27,715 bases of DNA from JAFGBN01 sp964394145 (GCA_964394145.1 CAYMVL010000002.1:1-27715); one strand, 5' to 3'; shown: positions 1 to 8,059, counted from the first letter of the stretch. The notes: generated from the sequence alone by a model not told the origin. Numbers and translations are program-made.

Positions 1-589
1 CCTGCTGGATGATATAAAATTGCGCAAAGCTATTGAAAAGAAATGTTCTGATGGAGCTGTTGCCAGGGTGGAGGTGGAACGGCCAGGAGATGAGATATAT
101 TTAACGATTTATTCAGGTCGCCCCGGTATATTGATTGGGCGGGGAGGGCAGAACGTAGAAGCACTTAGAACAGAACTTGAGAAGATCAGCGGGGATAAAA
201 TTAGATTGACCGTAAGAGAAGTTGACAGGCCTGAGCTCGAAGCTACCTTAGTGGCTCAAAATATAGCCCAACGGATCGAAGACAGGATACCGTTCCGTCG
301 AGCCATGAAGCAAGCAGCTTTCAGAACTATGCAGTCGAAGGCTGACGGAATCAAGATAACCTGCGGCGGACGGCTTCACGGAAGCGAGATTGCCAGGTCC
401 GTTACCATCCGCCAAGGTCAAATGCCATTGCATAAATTGCGTGCAAACATTGACTACGGTTTTGCTGAAGCCCATACTGTAATGGGACATATTGGAGTTA
501 AGGTGTGGATTTATAAGGGTGATATTATACCTGAAAAGGAGACAGAAGGTGTTACAGCCGAAGCGAGTCAAGCACCGCAAAGTTCATAG
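1..589 (+). CDS. rpsC: 30S ribosomal protein S3, 5'-truncated by the window edge
   Basis: S3 is a small-subunit protein of the 30S head that helps form the mRNA entry channel. The frame is open from position 2 to the TAG at 587-589; the TTG at 20 is internal, because residues before it (LLDDIKLRKA) continue the normal S3 alignment. Roughly the first 40 residues lie off the window. The visible part contains the KH domain with its GXXG-type loop (IGRGGQNVEAL) and the C-terminal S3 domain (RLHGSEIAR, then GVKVWIYKGD). The short tail after the WIYKGD motif is normal for the family. The last 41 nt overlap the start of rplP, the usual S10-operon neighbour, which suggests coupled translation. Identity is secure; only the true start is unseen. 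Confidence 0.97.
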   Translation, partial: LLDDIKLRKAIEKKCSDGAVARVEVERPGDEIYLTIYSGRPGILIGRGGQNVEALRTELEKISGDKIRLTVREVDRPELEATLVAQNIAQRIEDRIPFRRAMKQAAFRTMQSKADGIKITCGGRLHGSEIARSVTIRQGQMPLHKLRANIDYGFAEAHTVMGHIGVKVWIYKGDIIPEKETEGVTAEASQAPQSS

Positions 590-977
590 AGGACGGCTGA
601 AGGGTGAAGCCCACAGCGGAAATTGGGTCGCGTTTGGCGAGTTCGGCCTTAAGGCTGAGGAATCGTCCTGGATAACCGCGAGACAAATCGAGGCAACTCG
701 CCGCGTATTTGTACGTTATCTCCGCCACGGTGGCCAGCTCTGGATACGTATTTTCCCTGATAAATCTGTGACCAAAAAGCCTGCTGAGACCAGAATGGGA
801 GGTGGTAAAGGCAGCCCTGAGGAATGGGTAGCTGTGGTGAAGCGAGGCCGGATTATGTTCGAGTTAGCCGGCATTAAGGAAGAAACGGCCCGGGAAGCAA
901 TACATCTTGCTTCTTACAAACTCCCTATTGCCACCAGTTTCGTTGCCAAGGAAAGACTTAGTGTCGATGAAAACTAG
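549..977 (+). CDS. rplP: 50S ribosomal protein L16
   Basis: L16 is a large-subunit protein near the A-site tRNA and the peptidyl-transferase centre. I start it at the GTG at 549, giving 142 residues beginning VLQPKRVKHRKVHRGR, which matches the family's MLxPKRVKYRKxHRGR start. An AAGGAG Shine-Dalgarno at 536-541 lies 7 nt upstream. The frame is open further upstream to an ATG at 492, but that extension has no L16 counterpart and lies inside rpsC. The conserved core (RIFPDKSVTKKPAETRMGGG, then KGSPEEWVAVVKRG) is complete. It overlaps rpsC by 41 nt and rpmC by 11 nt, so the three are likely coupled. Confidence 0.96.
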   Translation: MLQPKRVKHRKVHRGRLKGEAHSGNWVAFGEFGLKAEESSWITARQIEATRRVFVRYLRHGGQLWIRIFPDKSVTKKPAETRMGGGKGSPEEWVAVVKRGRIMFELAGIKEETAREAIHLASYKLPIATSFVAKERLSVDEN

Positions 978-1164
978 TGAAATTCGCATTCTCAACAACC
1001 AGGAGCTATCAAAGAAGCTGGAGGAAGCCCATGAGGAGCTTTTTAACCTTCGCTTCCGTCTGGCAACGCGCCAGTTAGTTAACCATCGCGAGATTCCGAA
1101 AGCAAAGAAGAAGATTGCCAGAATGGAAACCATCCTGAGGGAAAGAGAACTGGAAATAAAATGA
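967..1164 (+). CDS. rpmC: 50S ribosomal protein L29
   Basis: L29 is a small helical-hairpin protein at the polypeptide exit tunnel, where trigger factor and SRP dock. Starting at the ATG at 967 gives 65 residues, the usual family size, beginning MKTSEIRILNNQELSKKLEE. The hallmark segment ELFNLRFRLATRQLVN is intact, followed by IPKAKKKIARMETILRERE. An upstream in-frame start at 907 would add 20 residues unrelated to L29 inside rplP, so I rejected it. Its stop codon overlaps the rpsQ start in an ATGA arrangement, typical of translational coupling. Confidence 0.95.
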   Translation: MKTSEIRILNNQELSKKLEEAHEELFNLRFRLATRQLVNHREIPKAKKKIARMETILRERELEIK

Positions 1165-1466
1165 ATTACGCAAGAAGAAAGGTTAGAACAGGCAAAGTAA
1201 TAAGCGACAGCATGAACAAGACTGTGGTGGTCGTCGTTGAGACTGCGAGACATGACCCGTTTTACCACAAGCTGGTGAAACGTAATAAAAAATATAAAGC
1301 TCACGATGAGAATAATGCCTCCAGAGTAGGAGACAGAGTAAAAATTATGGAGACTCGTCCCTTATCCAAGGAGAAGCGATGGCGAGTAGTAGAGAGGATA
1401 GCTAAAGGAGAGGCGGCTGAAGCTAAGCCAGAAGTAAAAGATGATCCAAGCTTACACCAGACTTAA
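1161..1466 (+). CDS. rpsQ: 30S ribosomal protein S17
   Basis: S17 is a primary 16S rRNA-binding protein of the 30S body with an OB fold. It has 101 residues; the core is RTGKVISDSMNKTVVVVVE, then HPFYHK-like DPFYHKLVKR, then VGDRVKIMETRPLSKEKRW. The C-terminal 20 or so residues (GEAAEAKPEVKDD and on) are an acidic/alanine extension beyond the minimal S17, which is about 80-85 residues. The ATG at 1161 overlaps the rpmC stop by 4 nt, and the 3' end overlaps rplN by 26 nt. The long overlap with rplN may explain part of the tail, since that sequence is also rplN coding. Confidence 0.96.
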   Translation: MNYARRKVRTGKVISDSMNKTVVVVVETARHDPFYHKLVKRNKKYKAHDENNASRVGDRVKIMETRPLSKEKRWRVVERIAKGEAAEAKPEVKDDPSLHQT

Positions 1467-1809
1467 AGTAGCTGATAATACAGGGGCCAAACAAATTATG
1501 TGCATCAATATCCCCGGGGGTACGAGGAGGAGGTACGCCCACGCAGGCGATGTCATCGTGGCTACCGTGAAACGGGCTATGCCGCACGGGATGGTTGAGA
1601 AAGGCGAGGTAGTACGGGCTGTGGTTGTACGCATAGCTAAGCCACATCGCCGCCCCGATGGCTCCTATGTCAGGTTCGACGAAAATGCCGCAGTTATTCT
1701 GAGTGATAAGAACAACCCCAAGGGAAGTCGAATTTTCGGGCCTGTAGCTCGAGAGTTGAGAGACAAGAATTTTGCTAAGATAATATCCCTTGCCCCAGAG
1801 GTCCTTTGA
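1441..1809 (+). CDS. rplN: 50S ribosomal protein L14
   Basis: L14 binds 23S rRNA at the subunit interface and contributes to an intersubunit bridge. The 122-residue product is exactly family length and begins MIQAYTRLKVADNTGAK. Conserved motifs include GDVIVATVKRA, KKGEVV-like EKGEVVRAVVVR, and the C-terminal GSRIFGPVARELRDKNFAKI with IISLAPEVL at the end. The ATG at 1441 sits 26 nt inside the end of rpsQ. The start is fixed by the conserved N-terminus. It is followed after 1 nt by rplX, as in the standard spc operon order. Confidence 0.97.
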   Translation: MIQAYTRLKVADNTGAKQIMCINIPGGTRRRYAHAGDVIVATVKRAMPHGMVEKGEVVRAVVVRIAKPHRRPDGSYVRFDENAAVILSDKNNPKGSRIFGPVARELRDKNFAKIISLAPEVL

Positions 1810-1810
1810 A

Positions 1811-2122
1811 ATGAAGATAAGAAAGAACGACACTGTCACCGTAATCGCCGGTAAAGATAGCGGCAAAAAAGGCAAGGTGCGCCGCGTACTACCCAAGGAA
1901 GATAGGGTTATAGTGGAAGGGCTCAATATGATTAAACGCCATTCCCGGGCACGCAGGGCGGCCCGACAGGCCGGCATAATTGAGCTCGAGTCTCCAATAC
2001 ATATATCTAACGTAATGTTGCTGTGCAATAAGTGTGGCAAAGCTACCAGGGTTGGTTTCCGCGTCCTCGCCGACGGCAAGAAGGTGCGGATCTGCCGTTC
2101 CTGCAAGGAAGTAATTGACTGA
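1811..2122 (+). CDS. rplX: 50S ribosomal protein L24 with a zinc-ribbon-like C-terminus
   Basis: L24 initiates 50S assembly and lies by the exit tunnel. Starting at the ATG at 1811 gives 103 residues beginning MKIRKNDTVTVIAGKDSGKK, the KOW-motif N-terminus. A TTG at 1790 in the same frame would only add seven residues lying within rplN. The C-terminal half carries two CxxC pairs, C72/C75 (LCNKCGK) and C95/C98 (ICRSCKE), which should bind one zinc ion. Many bacterial L24 proteins lack these cysteines, so this is the zinc-binding (C+) form. The context L14-L24-L5 is canonical. Confidence 0.96.
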   Translation: MKIRKNDTVTVIAGKDSGKKGKVRRVLPKEDRVIVEGLNMIKRHSRARRAARQAGIIELESPIHISNVMLLCNKCGKATRVGFRVLADGKKVRICRSCKEVID

Positions 2123-2137
2123 CGAAGTTTTATTGTG

Positions 2138-2698
2138 ATGTCCATATCAAAAGATAAGTACCTAAAGGAAGCCCTGCCTGAGCTTAAAAGCAGGTTTGGA
2201 TATACCAACCCGATGCAATTGCCCAGGCTGAGAAAGATAGTGCTCAGCATCGGTTTGGGCGAAGCCATACAGAACCCTAAAGCTCTGGAGGCAGCAGAGA
2301 GAGACTTGGTCGCAATCTCAGGGCAACATCCAGTCATTACCAAGGCCAAGAAGTCGGTTGCCTCTTTCAAGCTGAGAACCGGTATGTCCATTGGCATGAT
2401 GGTCACCCTGAGAGGTGCCAGAATGTATGATTTTTTCGACAAACTAGTTAACATAGTGCTGCCCCGTTTTCGCGACTTTCGTGGCGTGTCTACAGACTCC
2501 TTCGACGGTCGGGGAAATTATAGCCTGGGTATAAGGGAACAAATAGCTTTTGCTGAGATTAGTTACGATAAAGTGGACAAAATCCGTGGCCTCCAGGTAA
2601 CTATAGTTACTACGGCCAAGAATGATGATGAGGCTACGGCTTTGCTGCAACTCATGGGCATGCCCTTCAGGAGAAGTTTACATGGCGAAGACATCTAA
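2138..2698 (+). CDS. rplE: 50S ribosomal protein L5
   Basis: L5 binds 5S rRNA in the central protuberance and contacts the P-site tRNA. I start at the ATG at 2138 (186 residues); a GTG directly before it at 2135 would add one residue, and the sequence does not decide between them. Motifs match the family: PRLRKIVLSIGLGEA, then ITKAKKSVASFKLR, then DFRGVSTDSFDGRGNYSLGI with EQIAFAEI. The C-terminal (TAKNDDEATALLQLMGMPFR) is standard. The last 17 nt overlap rpsN, whose Shine-Dalgarno therefore lies inside this gene. Confidence 0.97.
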   Translation: MSISKDKYLKEALPELKSRFGYTNPMQLPRLRKIVLSIGLGEAIQNPKALEAAERDLVAISGQHPVITKAKKSVASFKLRTGMSIGMMVTLRGARMYDFFDKLVNIVLPRFRDFRGVSTDSFDGRGNYSLGIREQIAFAEISYDKVDKIRGLQVTIVTTAKNDDEATALLQLMGMPFRRSLHGEDI

Positions 2699-2867
2699 GA
2701 TCGTCAAATCAAAGCGACCGACAAAATATAAGGTGCAGCAACATAATCGTTGCCAACTGTGTGGCAGACCGCGTGCCTACATGCGCAAATTCGGCTTATG
2801 CCGTATTTGTTTCAGGAAACTCGCTGCAACTGGCGTAATTCCAGGAGTAAGAAAATCGAGCTGGTGA
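2682..2867 (+). CDS. rpsN: 30S ribosomal protein S14, type Z (zinc-binding)
   Basis: S14 is a 30S head protein. The 61-residue product from the ATG at 2682 is the short zinc form, with C24-x2-C27 (CQLCG) and C40-x2-C43 (CRICF) and the typical ending GVIPGVRKSSW. An AGGAG at 2669-2673 lies 8 nt upstream and decides the start; an in-frame upstream ATG at 2622 would add residues that are shadow translation of rplE. The position between rplE and rpsH is canonical. The first residues (MAKTSKIVKSKRPTKYKV) match the type-Z family start. Confidence 0.96.
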   Translation: MAKTSKIVKSKRPTKYKVQQHNRCQLCGRPRAYMRKFGLCRICFRKLAATGVIPGVRKSSW

Positions 2868-2876
2868 GGATTTTTG

Positions 2877-3272
2877 ATGACAGTTACTGACCCAATCGCT
2901 GATATGTTGACCAGAATTCGCAATGCCATCATGGCAAATCACGATGATGTGCTTGTGCCATCTTCCCGAACAAAGCTCTCCATAACCAGAATACTCAAGG
3001 CAGAGAAATTCATTGACAATTATGAAGTGGTCAAGGGAACGCCACAACAAATGATAAAGGTCCTTCTCAAATACAACGACGGCCAACCGGCAATACTGGG
3101 CTTAGAGAGAGTGAGCAGGCCAGGTCTAAGGGTTTATGTAGGGCAGCACGAAATTCCACGTGTCTACGGCGGCCTGGGTATTGCCATCCTGTCTACGCCT
3201 AAAGGCATTATGACGGGTCAAAAAGCGTGGGAAGAGCACCTTGGCGGCGAGCTGCTGTGCTATATATGGTGA
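2877..3272 (+). CDS. rpsH: 30S ribosomal protein S8
   Basis: S8 binds 16S rRNA helix 21 early in assembly, and in enterobacteria it represses the spc operon. I start at the ATG at 2877 (131 residues, MTVTDPIADMLTRIRNA); the TTG just before it at 2874 is a poorer choice. A GAGGA at 2866-2870 lies 6 nt upstream. The conserved C-terminal signature is complete (GLGIAILSTPKGIMT, then GGELLCYIW). The stop codon overlaps a GTG that opens a 29-codon frame running to just before rplF, discussed separately. Confidence 0.97.
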   Translation: MTVTDPIADMLTRIRNAIMANHDDVLVPSSRTKLSITRILKAEKFIDNYEVVKGTPQQMIKVLLKYNDGQPAILGLERVSRPGLRVYVGQHEIPRVYGGLGIAILSTPKGIMTGQKAWEEHLGGELLCYIW

Positions 3273-3361
3273 GGCGTGCTATTACAGCTATAAGTGAGAA
3301 GGAAGTTAAAGTCAGATTGTTCAAATTAGTTTTTGGCTCAGCCGGGAAGGTGCACTGAACC

Positions 3362-3907
3362 ATGTCACGTATTGGTTCACTTCCCATCATCATACCCCAA
3401 GGGACTGACATAAAGATTGATGGAAACAAGATCATAGCAAGAGGAAATAAAGGAGAGCTCTGCCGGGACTTCCATCCCCGCATTTCCATCGCTTTGAAGG
3501 ACGGAATGCTATTTGTAACCCGGTCCAGTGACAACAGGATTGACCGTTCTTTGCATGGCCTTACCCGGAGCCTCCTGGCAAACATGATACAGGGCGTCAG
3601 CGAGGGCTTTGAGAAAGTGCTGGAAATAAATGGCGTAGGTTATAGAGCTCAGAAAACCGCTGATAAGCTGGTACTCCAGGTAGGGTTCTCGAATCCGGTG
3701 GAGTTCCTGCCAGATCCAGATGTTCAAATCACCGTTGAGGGCACGAACCGTATACATGTCACCGGTCTTGACAAGAAAGCCGTTGGAGAGACTGCGGCCA
3801 TGATTAGAGCTATACGCCCCACAGACTCCTATAAAGGAAAAGGCATCAAATACACTAATGAAACAATACATCTGAAACCGGGCAAGTCGGCTAAAGTAAG
3901 CAAGTAG
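3362..3907 (+). CDS. rplF: 50S ribosomal protein L6
   Basis: L6 stabilises 23S rRNA near the sarcin-ricin loop where translation factors bind. The protein has 181 residues and begins MSRIGSLPIIIPQGTDIKI. Two tandem L6 domains are present; the second carries the signature YKGKGIKYTNETIHLKPGK. The ATG at 3362 has GGAAGG at 3345-3350 upstream. It is separated from rpsH by 89 nt, the largest gap between rpsC and secY, in a cluster where most neighbours overlap or nearly touch. Length and motifs are normal. Confidence 0.97.
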   Translation: MSRIGSLPIIIPQGTDIKIDGNKIIARGNKGELCRDFHPRISIALKDGMLFVTRSSDNRIDRSLHGLTRSLLANMIQGVSEGFEKVLEINGVGYRAQKTADKLVLQVGFSNPVEFLPDPDVQITVEGTNRIHVTGLDKKAVGETAAMIRAIRPTDSYKGKGIKYTNETIHLKPGKSAKVSK

Positions 3908-3922
3908 AAACTGGTAGCTAAG

Positions 3923-4288
3923 ATGACCAAGAACAATCCTAGAGCAAGCAGAGAAACACGACACAGACGGGTTAGGCGATCGGTCGCAGGGACAACGTCG
4001 CGGCCAAGACTATGCGTCTTCCGAAGCGCAAATCACATTTACGCTCAGGTTATCGATGATTCTATGGGCCAGACTCTGGTTTCCACAAGTACTCTCGACC
4101 CTCAGCTGAGAAACAAGTGGGACGACATGTCCAAGAGCAAGAAGGCCGAAATAGTAGGCACTGAACTGGCCCAGAAAACACTGGATAAAGGAATCAACCA
4201 GGTGGTCTTTGACCGCGGTGGTTACAAGTACCATGGCAGGATCAAGGCTCTAGCCGAGGCTGCCAGGAAAGCTGGATTGGGGTTTTGA
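3923..4288 (+). CDS. rplR: 50S ribosomal protein L18
   Basis: L18 brings 5S rRNA to the 50S subunit. The 121-residue protein has the basic N-terminus (RASRETRHRRVRRSVAGT), then RPRLCVFRSANHIYAQVIDD, and the C-terminal VVFDRGGYKYHGRIKALAEAAR with the typical AGLGF end. The ATG at 3923 lies 15 nt after rplF. The order L6-L18-S5 is canonical for the spc operon. Nothing unusual in length or motifs. Confidence 0.97.
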   Translation: MTKNNPRASRETRHRRVRRSVAGTTSRPRLCVFRSANHIYAQVIDDSMGQTLVSTSTLDPQLRNKWDDMSKSKKAEIVGTELAQKTLDKGINQVVFDRGGYKYHGRIKALAEAARKAGLGF

Positions 4289-4294
4289 GATTTT

Positions 4295-4858
4295 ATGAAA
4301 GCGATTACTAGGGTTATAGGGAAAAGAGGCAGGATCGATGCCTCAGAGCTGGCTCTTGAAGACAAACTACTGAGCATTGACCGCGTAACTAAAGTGGTTA
4401 AGGGCGGCAGACATCTACGCTTCAGAGCTTTGGTCGTCGTAGGTGATGGCAACGGACACGTTGGGTTCGGCCTGGCTAAAGCGGCGGAGGTTCCTGAGGC
4501 CATACGGAAAGCTGGCGCTGTGGCCAGAAAGGGCCTCATAGAGGTTCCAATAAGAAACGGTACCATCCCGCACGAAATTTTCACCAAGTTCGGGGCCTCC
4601 AAGATTCTACTGAAACCAGCTTCACCTGGCACCGGTTTGATCGCGAGCAACACTGCTCGAGCAGTACTCGAATTGGCCGGTGTGCGGGATATTTTGAGCA
4701 AATCTCTAGGTAGCTCCAACAAGATCAATGTGGTCAAGGCCACGATGCTTGCACTGACTAACCTGAGGAAGACCAAGGTGGCCGGAGCGCCGGGCGCAAT
4801 AGAGGACCTGGAAATCGCTGCCACAACACCGGGAGATAAAGTGGATGAAACAGAATGA
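4295..4858 (+). CDS. rpsE: 30S ribosomal protein S5
   Basis: S5 acts in decoding fidelity at the 30S mRNA entry and in mRNA unwinding. The 187-residue protein contains the N-terminal dsRBD-like domain (LLSIDRVTKVVKGGRHLRF, then GDGNGHVGFGLAKAAEVPEA) and the C-terminal domain (LLKPASPGTGLIA, then AVLELAGVRDILSKSLGSSN). The usual residues before EDKLLSIDRV are present with a short N-terminal lead. It follows rplR by 6 nt and overlaps rplO by 14 nt, which leaves no room for rpmD, normally located here. Confidence 0.97.
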   Translation: MKAITRVIGKRGRIDASELALEDKLLSIDRVTKVVKGGRHLRFRALVVVGDGNGHVGFGLAKAAEVPEAIRKAGAVARKGLIEVPIRNGTIPHEIFTKFGASKILLKPASPGTGLIASNTARAVLELAGVRDILSKSLGSSNKINVVKATMLALTNLRKTKVAGAPGAIEDLEIAATTPGDKVDETE

Positions 4859-5288
4859 GCTTAGGCCTCCAGCAGGTGCCAAGCATAAGAAGAAACGCGT
4901 AGGTCGGGGAAACGGCAGCGGGCATGGCACCTTCTCCGGGCGGGGTTGCAAGGGACAGAAAGCGCGTTCAGGCGGCGGTGTGCGCCTTGGCTTTGAAGGC
5001 GGGCAGTTGCCTTTGATAAAAAGGCTGCCGGAGAAAAGAGGCTTTAACAACATCTTTAAGACGGAGTATGAGATCGTCAATATAGGCAAGCTTGACGTTT
5101 TCCCCGCAGGAACTGAGGTAACTCCTGAGAAACTGCTCGAGGCGAGGCTGATCAAGTCGCTGAACCAGCCGATTAAAATACTTGGCGACGGCGATATTCA
5201 GCACGCGCTACTGGTCAAAGCTAATAGGTTCTCTTCAATCGCAGAGAAGAAGATTACAGCTGCTGGAGGTAAAGCAGAGGTAATCTAA
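4845..5288 (+). CDS. rplO: 50S ribosomal protein L15
   Basis: L15 is a late-assembly 50S protein extending deep into 23S rRNA. The 147-residue product shows the glycine-rich N-terminus (KKKRVGRGNGSGHGTFSGRG, then KGQKARSGGGVRLGFEGGQ) and the KRLPEKRGFNN motif; the C-terminal ends with a globular segment (HALLVKANRFSSIAEKKI). The ATG at 4845 lies 14 nt inside rpsE, so translation is likely coupled. It is followed after 1 nt by secY, the canonical partner. Confidence 0.97.
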   Translation: MKQNELRPPAGAKHKKKRVGRGNGSGHGTFSGRGCKGQKARSGGGVRLGFEGGQLPLIKRLPEKRGFNNIFKTEYEIVNIGKLDVFPAGTEVTPEKLLEARLIKSLNQPIKILGDGDIQHALLVKANRFSSIAEKKITAAGGKAEVI

Positions 5289-5289
5289 G

Positions 5290-6612
5290 ATGCAGCACAG
5301 GGAAAAACAACCACGCCTCATCCAGGCAATGGCAGATGCATTTGCACTGCCCGACCTAAGGCGCAAGATACTCTTCACTCTTGGCATTTTGGTAGCTTTC
5401 CGTTTTATCTCTCACGTACCTCTTCCAGGAGTCGACCTCGACGCTTTAAGCAGCTTTTTTGAGCAGAATCTCCTCTTTGGCATGCTTAACCTCTTCAGCG
5501 GTGGCGCTATGGAGAACTTCAGCGTGGCTGCAATGGGGGTTTACCCTTATATTACCGCTTCCATAATTATGCAATTGCTGGTCCCGGTCATTCCCAGTCT
5601 TCAGTCTCTTGCCCAGCAAGGAGAAGCCGGTCAGCGCAAGGTTAACCGCATTACCCATTTATTGACTGTGCCCCTGGCCGCTCTTCAAGGCTATAGCATG
5701 CTGGCTCTGCTACGCAGCCAGAGCCCACCTGTAATTGGTTCCCTCGACCCGCTCACCACAGCCTGCGTGGTAATATCAATGACCGCCGGCACAGTATTCC
5801 TGGTCTGGCTCGGAGAATTGATTACCGAGCGAGGAATAGGAAACGGAATATCAATAATAATCTTTGGTGGCATTGTGGCCAGCCTGCCAGACATGATTGG
5901 TCGTGGCTTTATCGCTGCAAATGACCCCATGGGACTGACAGTCTTCATCATCATTGGCATAGCTACTCTGGTATTCATAGTCGCATTTATCGAAGCTCAT
6001 CGGCGCATTCCTGTACAGTATGCCCGCAGCACCTTCCGTGGCGGTCGTATGTATCGACAATCGGGTTCAACCTACATACCGTTGCGGGTAAATACCGCCG
6101 GAATGATTCCACTTATCTTCGCTATTGCAATAATGCAGCTTCCAGGCACGATAGCTACATACTTCATGGACCCAACTGGGCAGAATCCAAATTTCTGGAA
6201 TACAATTTATAACCTGTTTCAGTCTACCACTCCGGCGCCTGAAGGCTTGATCTATCAAGCTCTGTATTTTGCCCTGGTCATTGGCTTCACTTTCTTCTAC
6301 ACCATGATTATATTCGAACAAATGAATCTGGCAAAAACCCTGCAACAGCAAGGCGGCTTTATACCTGGAATCCGACCCGGAAAAGCCACGTCCGACTACT
6401 TAAACAAGGTTATAAAGGCTATTACATTCGGTGGCGCTTTCTTTCTGGCCTTCGTGGCAATCATACCTTTTATCGCTCAAGAAATTACCAATGTCACCAC
6501 ACTAATAATTCAGAGCACGGCCCTCCTCATAGCTGTCGGCGTCGCCCTGGATACTATGAAGCAACTGGAGGCACAGCTGACCATGCGCCGCTATGAAGGT
6601 TTCCTTAAATGA
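5290..6612 (+). CDS. secY: Protein translocase channel subunit SecY
   Basis: SecY forms the membrane channel of the Sec translocase with SecE and SecG, carrying preproteins and membrane proteins across or into the cytoplasmic membrane. The 440-residue product has the family length and about ten hydrophobic spans. Recognisable motifs are VAFRFISHVPLPGVD after the first span, GVYPYITASIIMQLL, the long cytoplasmic loop with QQGEAGQRKVNRI, and NKVIKAITFGGAFFL late in the protein. It begins 1 nt after rplO. Exported proteins further along this window (344, 1089 and 393 residues) would be clients. No unusual feature. Confidence 0.97.
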   Translation: MQHREKQPRLIQAMADAFALPDLRRKILFTLGILVAFRFISHVPLPGVDLDALSSFFEQNLLFGMLNLFSGGAMENFSVAAMGVYPYITASIIMQLLVPVIPSLQSLAQQGEAGQRKVNRITHLLTVPLAALQGYSMLALLRSQSPPVIGSLDPLTTACVVISMTAGTVFLVWLGELITERGIGNGISIIIFGGIVASLPDMIGRGFIAANDPMGLTVFIIIGIATLVFIVAFIEAHRRIPVQYARSTFRGGRMYRQSGSTYIPLRVNTAGMIPLIFAIAIMQLPGTIATYFMDPTGQNPNFWNTIYNLFQSTTPAPEGLIYQALYFALVIGFTFFYTMIIFEQMNLAKTLQQQGGFIPGIRPGKATSDYLNKVIKAITFGGAFFLAFVAIIPFIAQEITNVTTLIIQSTALLIAVGVALDTMKQLEAQLTMRRYEGFLK

Positions 6613-6670
6613 AGTCGAAGATGCAAAACGCGCGCTCTTTGATTTCCATGTCCCCTTTTAGGTTCTTTCC

Positions 6671-7321
6671 ATGTACATCATTCTATTAGGTGCTCCGGGA
6701 GCAGGAAAAGGAACTCAGGCAGACATCATCTCCAGCGAGTTGCGTTTGCCCCATGTCGCTTCAGGCGACCTGTTTCGCAGGGCACTGGAAGAGAAGACGG
6801 AATTAGGTCTGCTGGCAAAGAAATATATGGCCGAGGGCAAACTGGTACCAGACGAGATAACCATCAAGATGATACTGAATAGAATCAGCCAGCCCGACTG
6901 TAGCTCCGGTTACCTTCTGGACGGTTTCCCCCGGACCCTGGAGCAGGCTGAGGCACTGGACAAAGCTCTTGTGGCACAGGGCAAGAACATAGACAGGGCT
7001 GTGTATATTCACGTGCCTGACGAGGAGCTCGTCAAACGCCTCAGCGGAAGATGGATTTGCCGAATTTGCCAAACGCCTTACCATCTGATAAGCTCACCAC
7101 CGAGAACACCGGGAAGATGTGATAAGTGCGGTGGCGAACTGTACCAGCGCCCTGACGATAAAGAGGAAACAGTAAGAGAGAGACTAAGAGTCTTTTCTTC
7201 CCAGACTATGCCTATCCTGGAGTATTATAGAAAGCAGGATAAACTCGTCGAAATCAATGGCAATCTGGGAATACCAGAGGTGGCTGAGCAGATACTCTCT
7301 GTGCTAAGGGGCAGGGAGTAA
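6671..7321 (+). CDS. adk: Adenylate kinase, zinc-lid form
   Basis: Adenylate kinase catalyses ATP + AMP <=> 2 ADP in the cytoplasm. The 216-residue protein has the P-loop GAPGAGKGT at residues 7-15, the DGFPRT signature at 84-89 and a long LID domain, so it is the long bacterial type. The LID carries four cysteines, C130/C133 and C150/C153, the structural zinc site found in many Gram-positive-like Adks. It follows secY by 58 nt and is immediately followed by map, the widespread secY-adk-map-infA arrangement. The 58-nt gap shows no convincing promoter or terminator. Confidence 0.97.
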   Translation: MYIILLGAPGAGKGTQADIISSELRLPHVASGDLFRRALEEKTELGLLAKKYMAEGKLVPDEITIKMILNRISQPDCSSGYLLDGFPRTLEQAEALDKALVAQGKNIDRAVYIHVPDEELVKRLSGRWICRICQTPYHLISSPPRTPGRCDKCGGELYQRPDDKEETVRERLRVFSSQTMPILEYYRKQDKLVEINGNLGIPEVAEQILSVLRGRE

Positions 7322-8059
7322 ATGATAATTGTGAAGTCTGCTGAAGAGATAGAAATCATGCGTAGATGTGGCAGAATGCTAACTGCGGTACTGAACAGGC
7401 TTAGAATGGAGATCAGGCCGAAAATCTCTACCGCCGAACTGGACTCCATTGCCCTTCATGAGATAGAAGCAATGGGAGGCGAGCCCTCATTTAAGGACTA
7501 TCAAGGGTTCCCTGCCAGCATATGCGTTTCGGTCAATGATGAAGTGGTGCATGGTATCCCCGGTGAGCGGGTGTTACATGAGGGAGATATCGTGTCGTTA
7601 GATGCCGGGGTAAAGCTTGATGGCTTTAATACCGACGCGGCTATAACTGTCGGCGTCGGGAAGATAAGTGAAAGGGCCAGGAAACTGATTTCTGCCACGG
7701 AAGCCAGCCTCAAGGCCGGCATTGCTAAAGCTAATTGTGGAGCAAATATTGGCGACATCTCCTCTGCTATACAGGATTACGTCGAGGCAAAGGGTTTTTC
7801 TGTGGTGCGGGAATACACCGGACACGGAGTGGGTCGAGAGTTGCACGAAGAACCGCAGATACCCAACTTTTTCGTGGCAAAGGGCGTTAAACTGCGCCAA
7901 GGCATGACACTGGCCATCGAGCCCATGGTTAACGCCGGGGACTGGCGAACCAAACTATCTCCAAACGGATGGACAGTGCTTACCGCCGACGGCAGCCTGT
8001 CGGCACACTTTGAACATACCATTGCTATTACAGACAAGAGAGCCGAGATACTTGCCTAG
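7322..8059 (+). CDS. map: Type I methionine aminopeptidase
   Basis: MetAP removes the initiator methionine from nascent proteins with a two-metal centre. The 245-residue length fits the minimal bacterial type I enzyme. Metal ligands are in place: D94 and D105 (SLDAGVKLDGFNTDAA), H168 (YTGHGVGRELHEEP), E200 (LAIEPMV) and E231 (HFEHTIAIT), with the substrate-binding histidine H77 (VVHGIPG). The start ATG directly abuts the adk stop codon, consistent with coupled translation. The location between adk and infA is canonical. Confidence 0.97.
   Translation: MIIVKSAEEIEIMRRCGRMLTAVLNRLRMEIRPKISTAELDSIALHEIEAMGGEPSFKDYQGFPASICVSVNDEVVHGIPGERVLHEGDIVSLDAGVKLDGFNTDAAITVGVGKISERARKLISATEASLKAGIAKANCGANIGDISSAIQDYVEAKGFSVVREYTGHGVGRELHEEPQIPNFFVAKGVKLRQGMTLAIEPMVNAGDWRTKLSPNGWTVLTADGSLSAHFEHTIAITDKRAEILA

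Noticed and set aside
1423..2454. Minus-strand ORF of 343 codons
   Set aside because: Antisense to rplN, rplX and rplE, which are certain; a shadow frame.
3269..3358. The 29-codon frame as a relocated L30
   Set aside because: It shows no L30 motif and is half the usual length.
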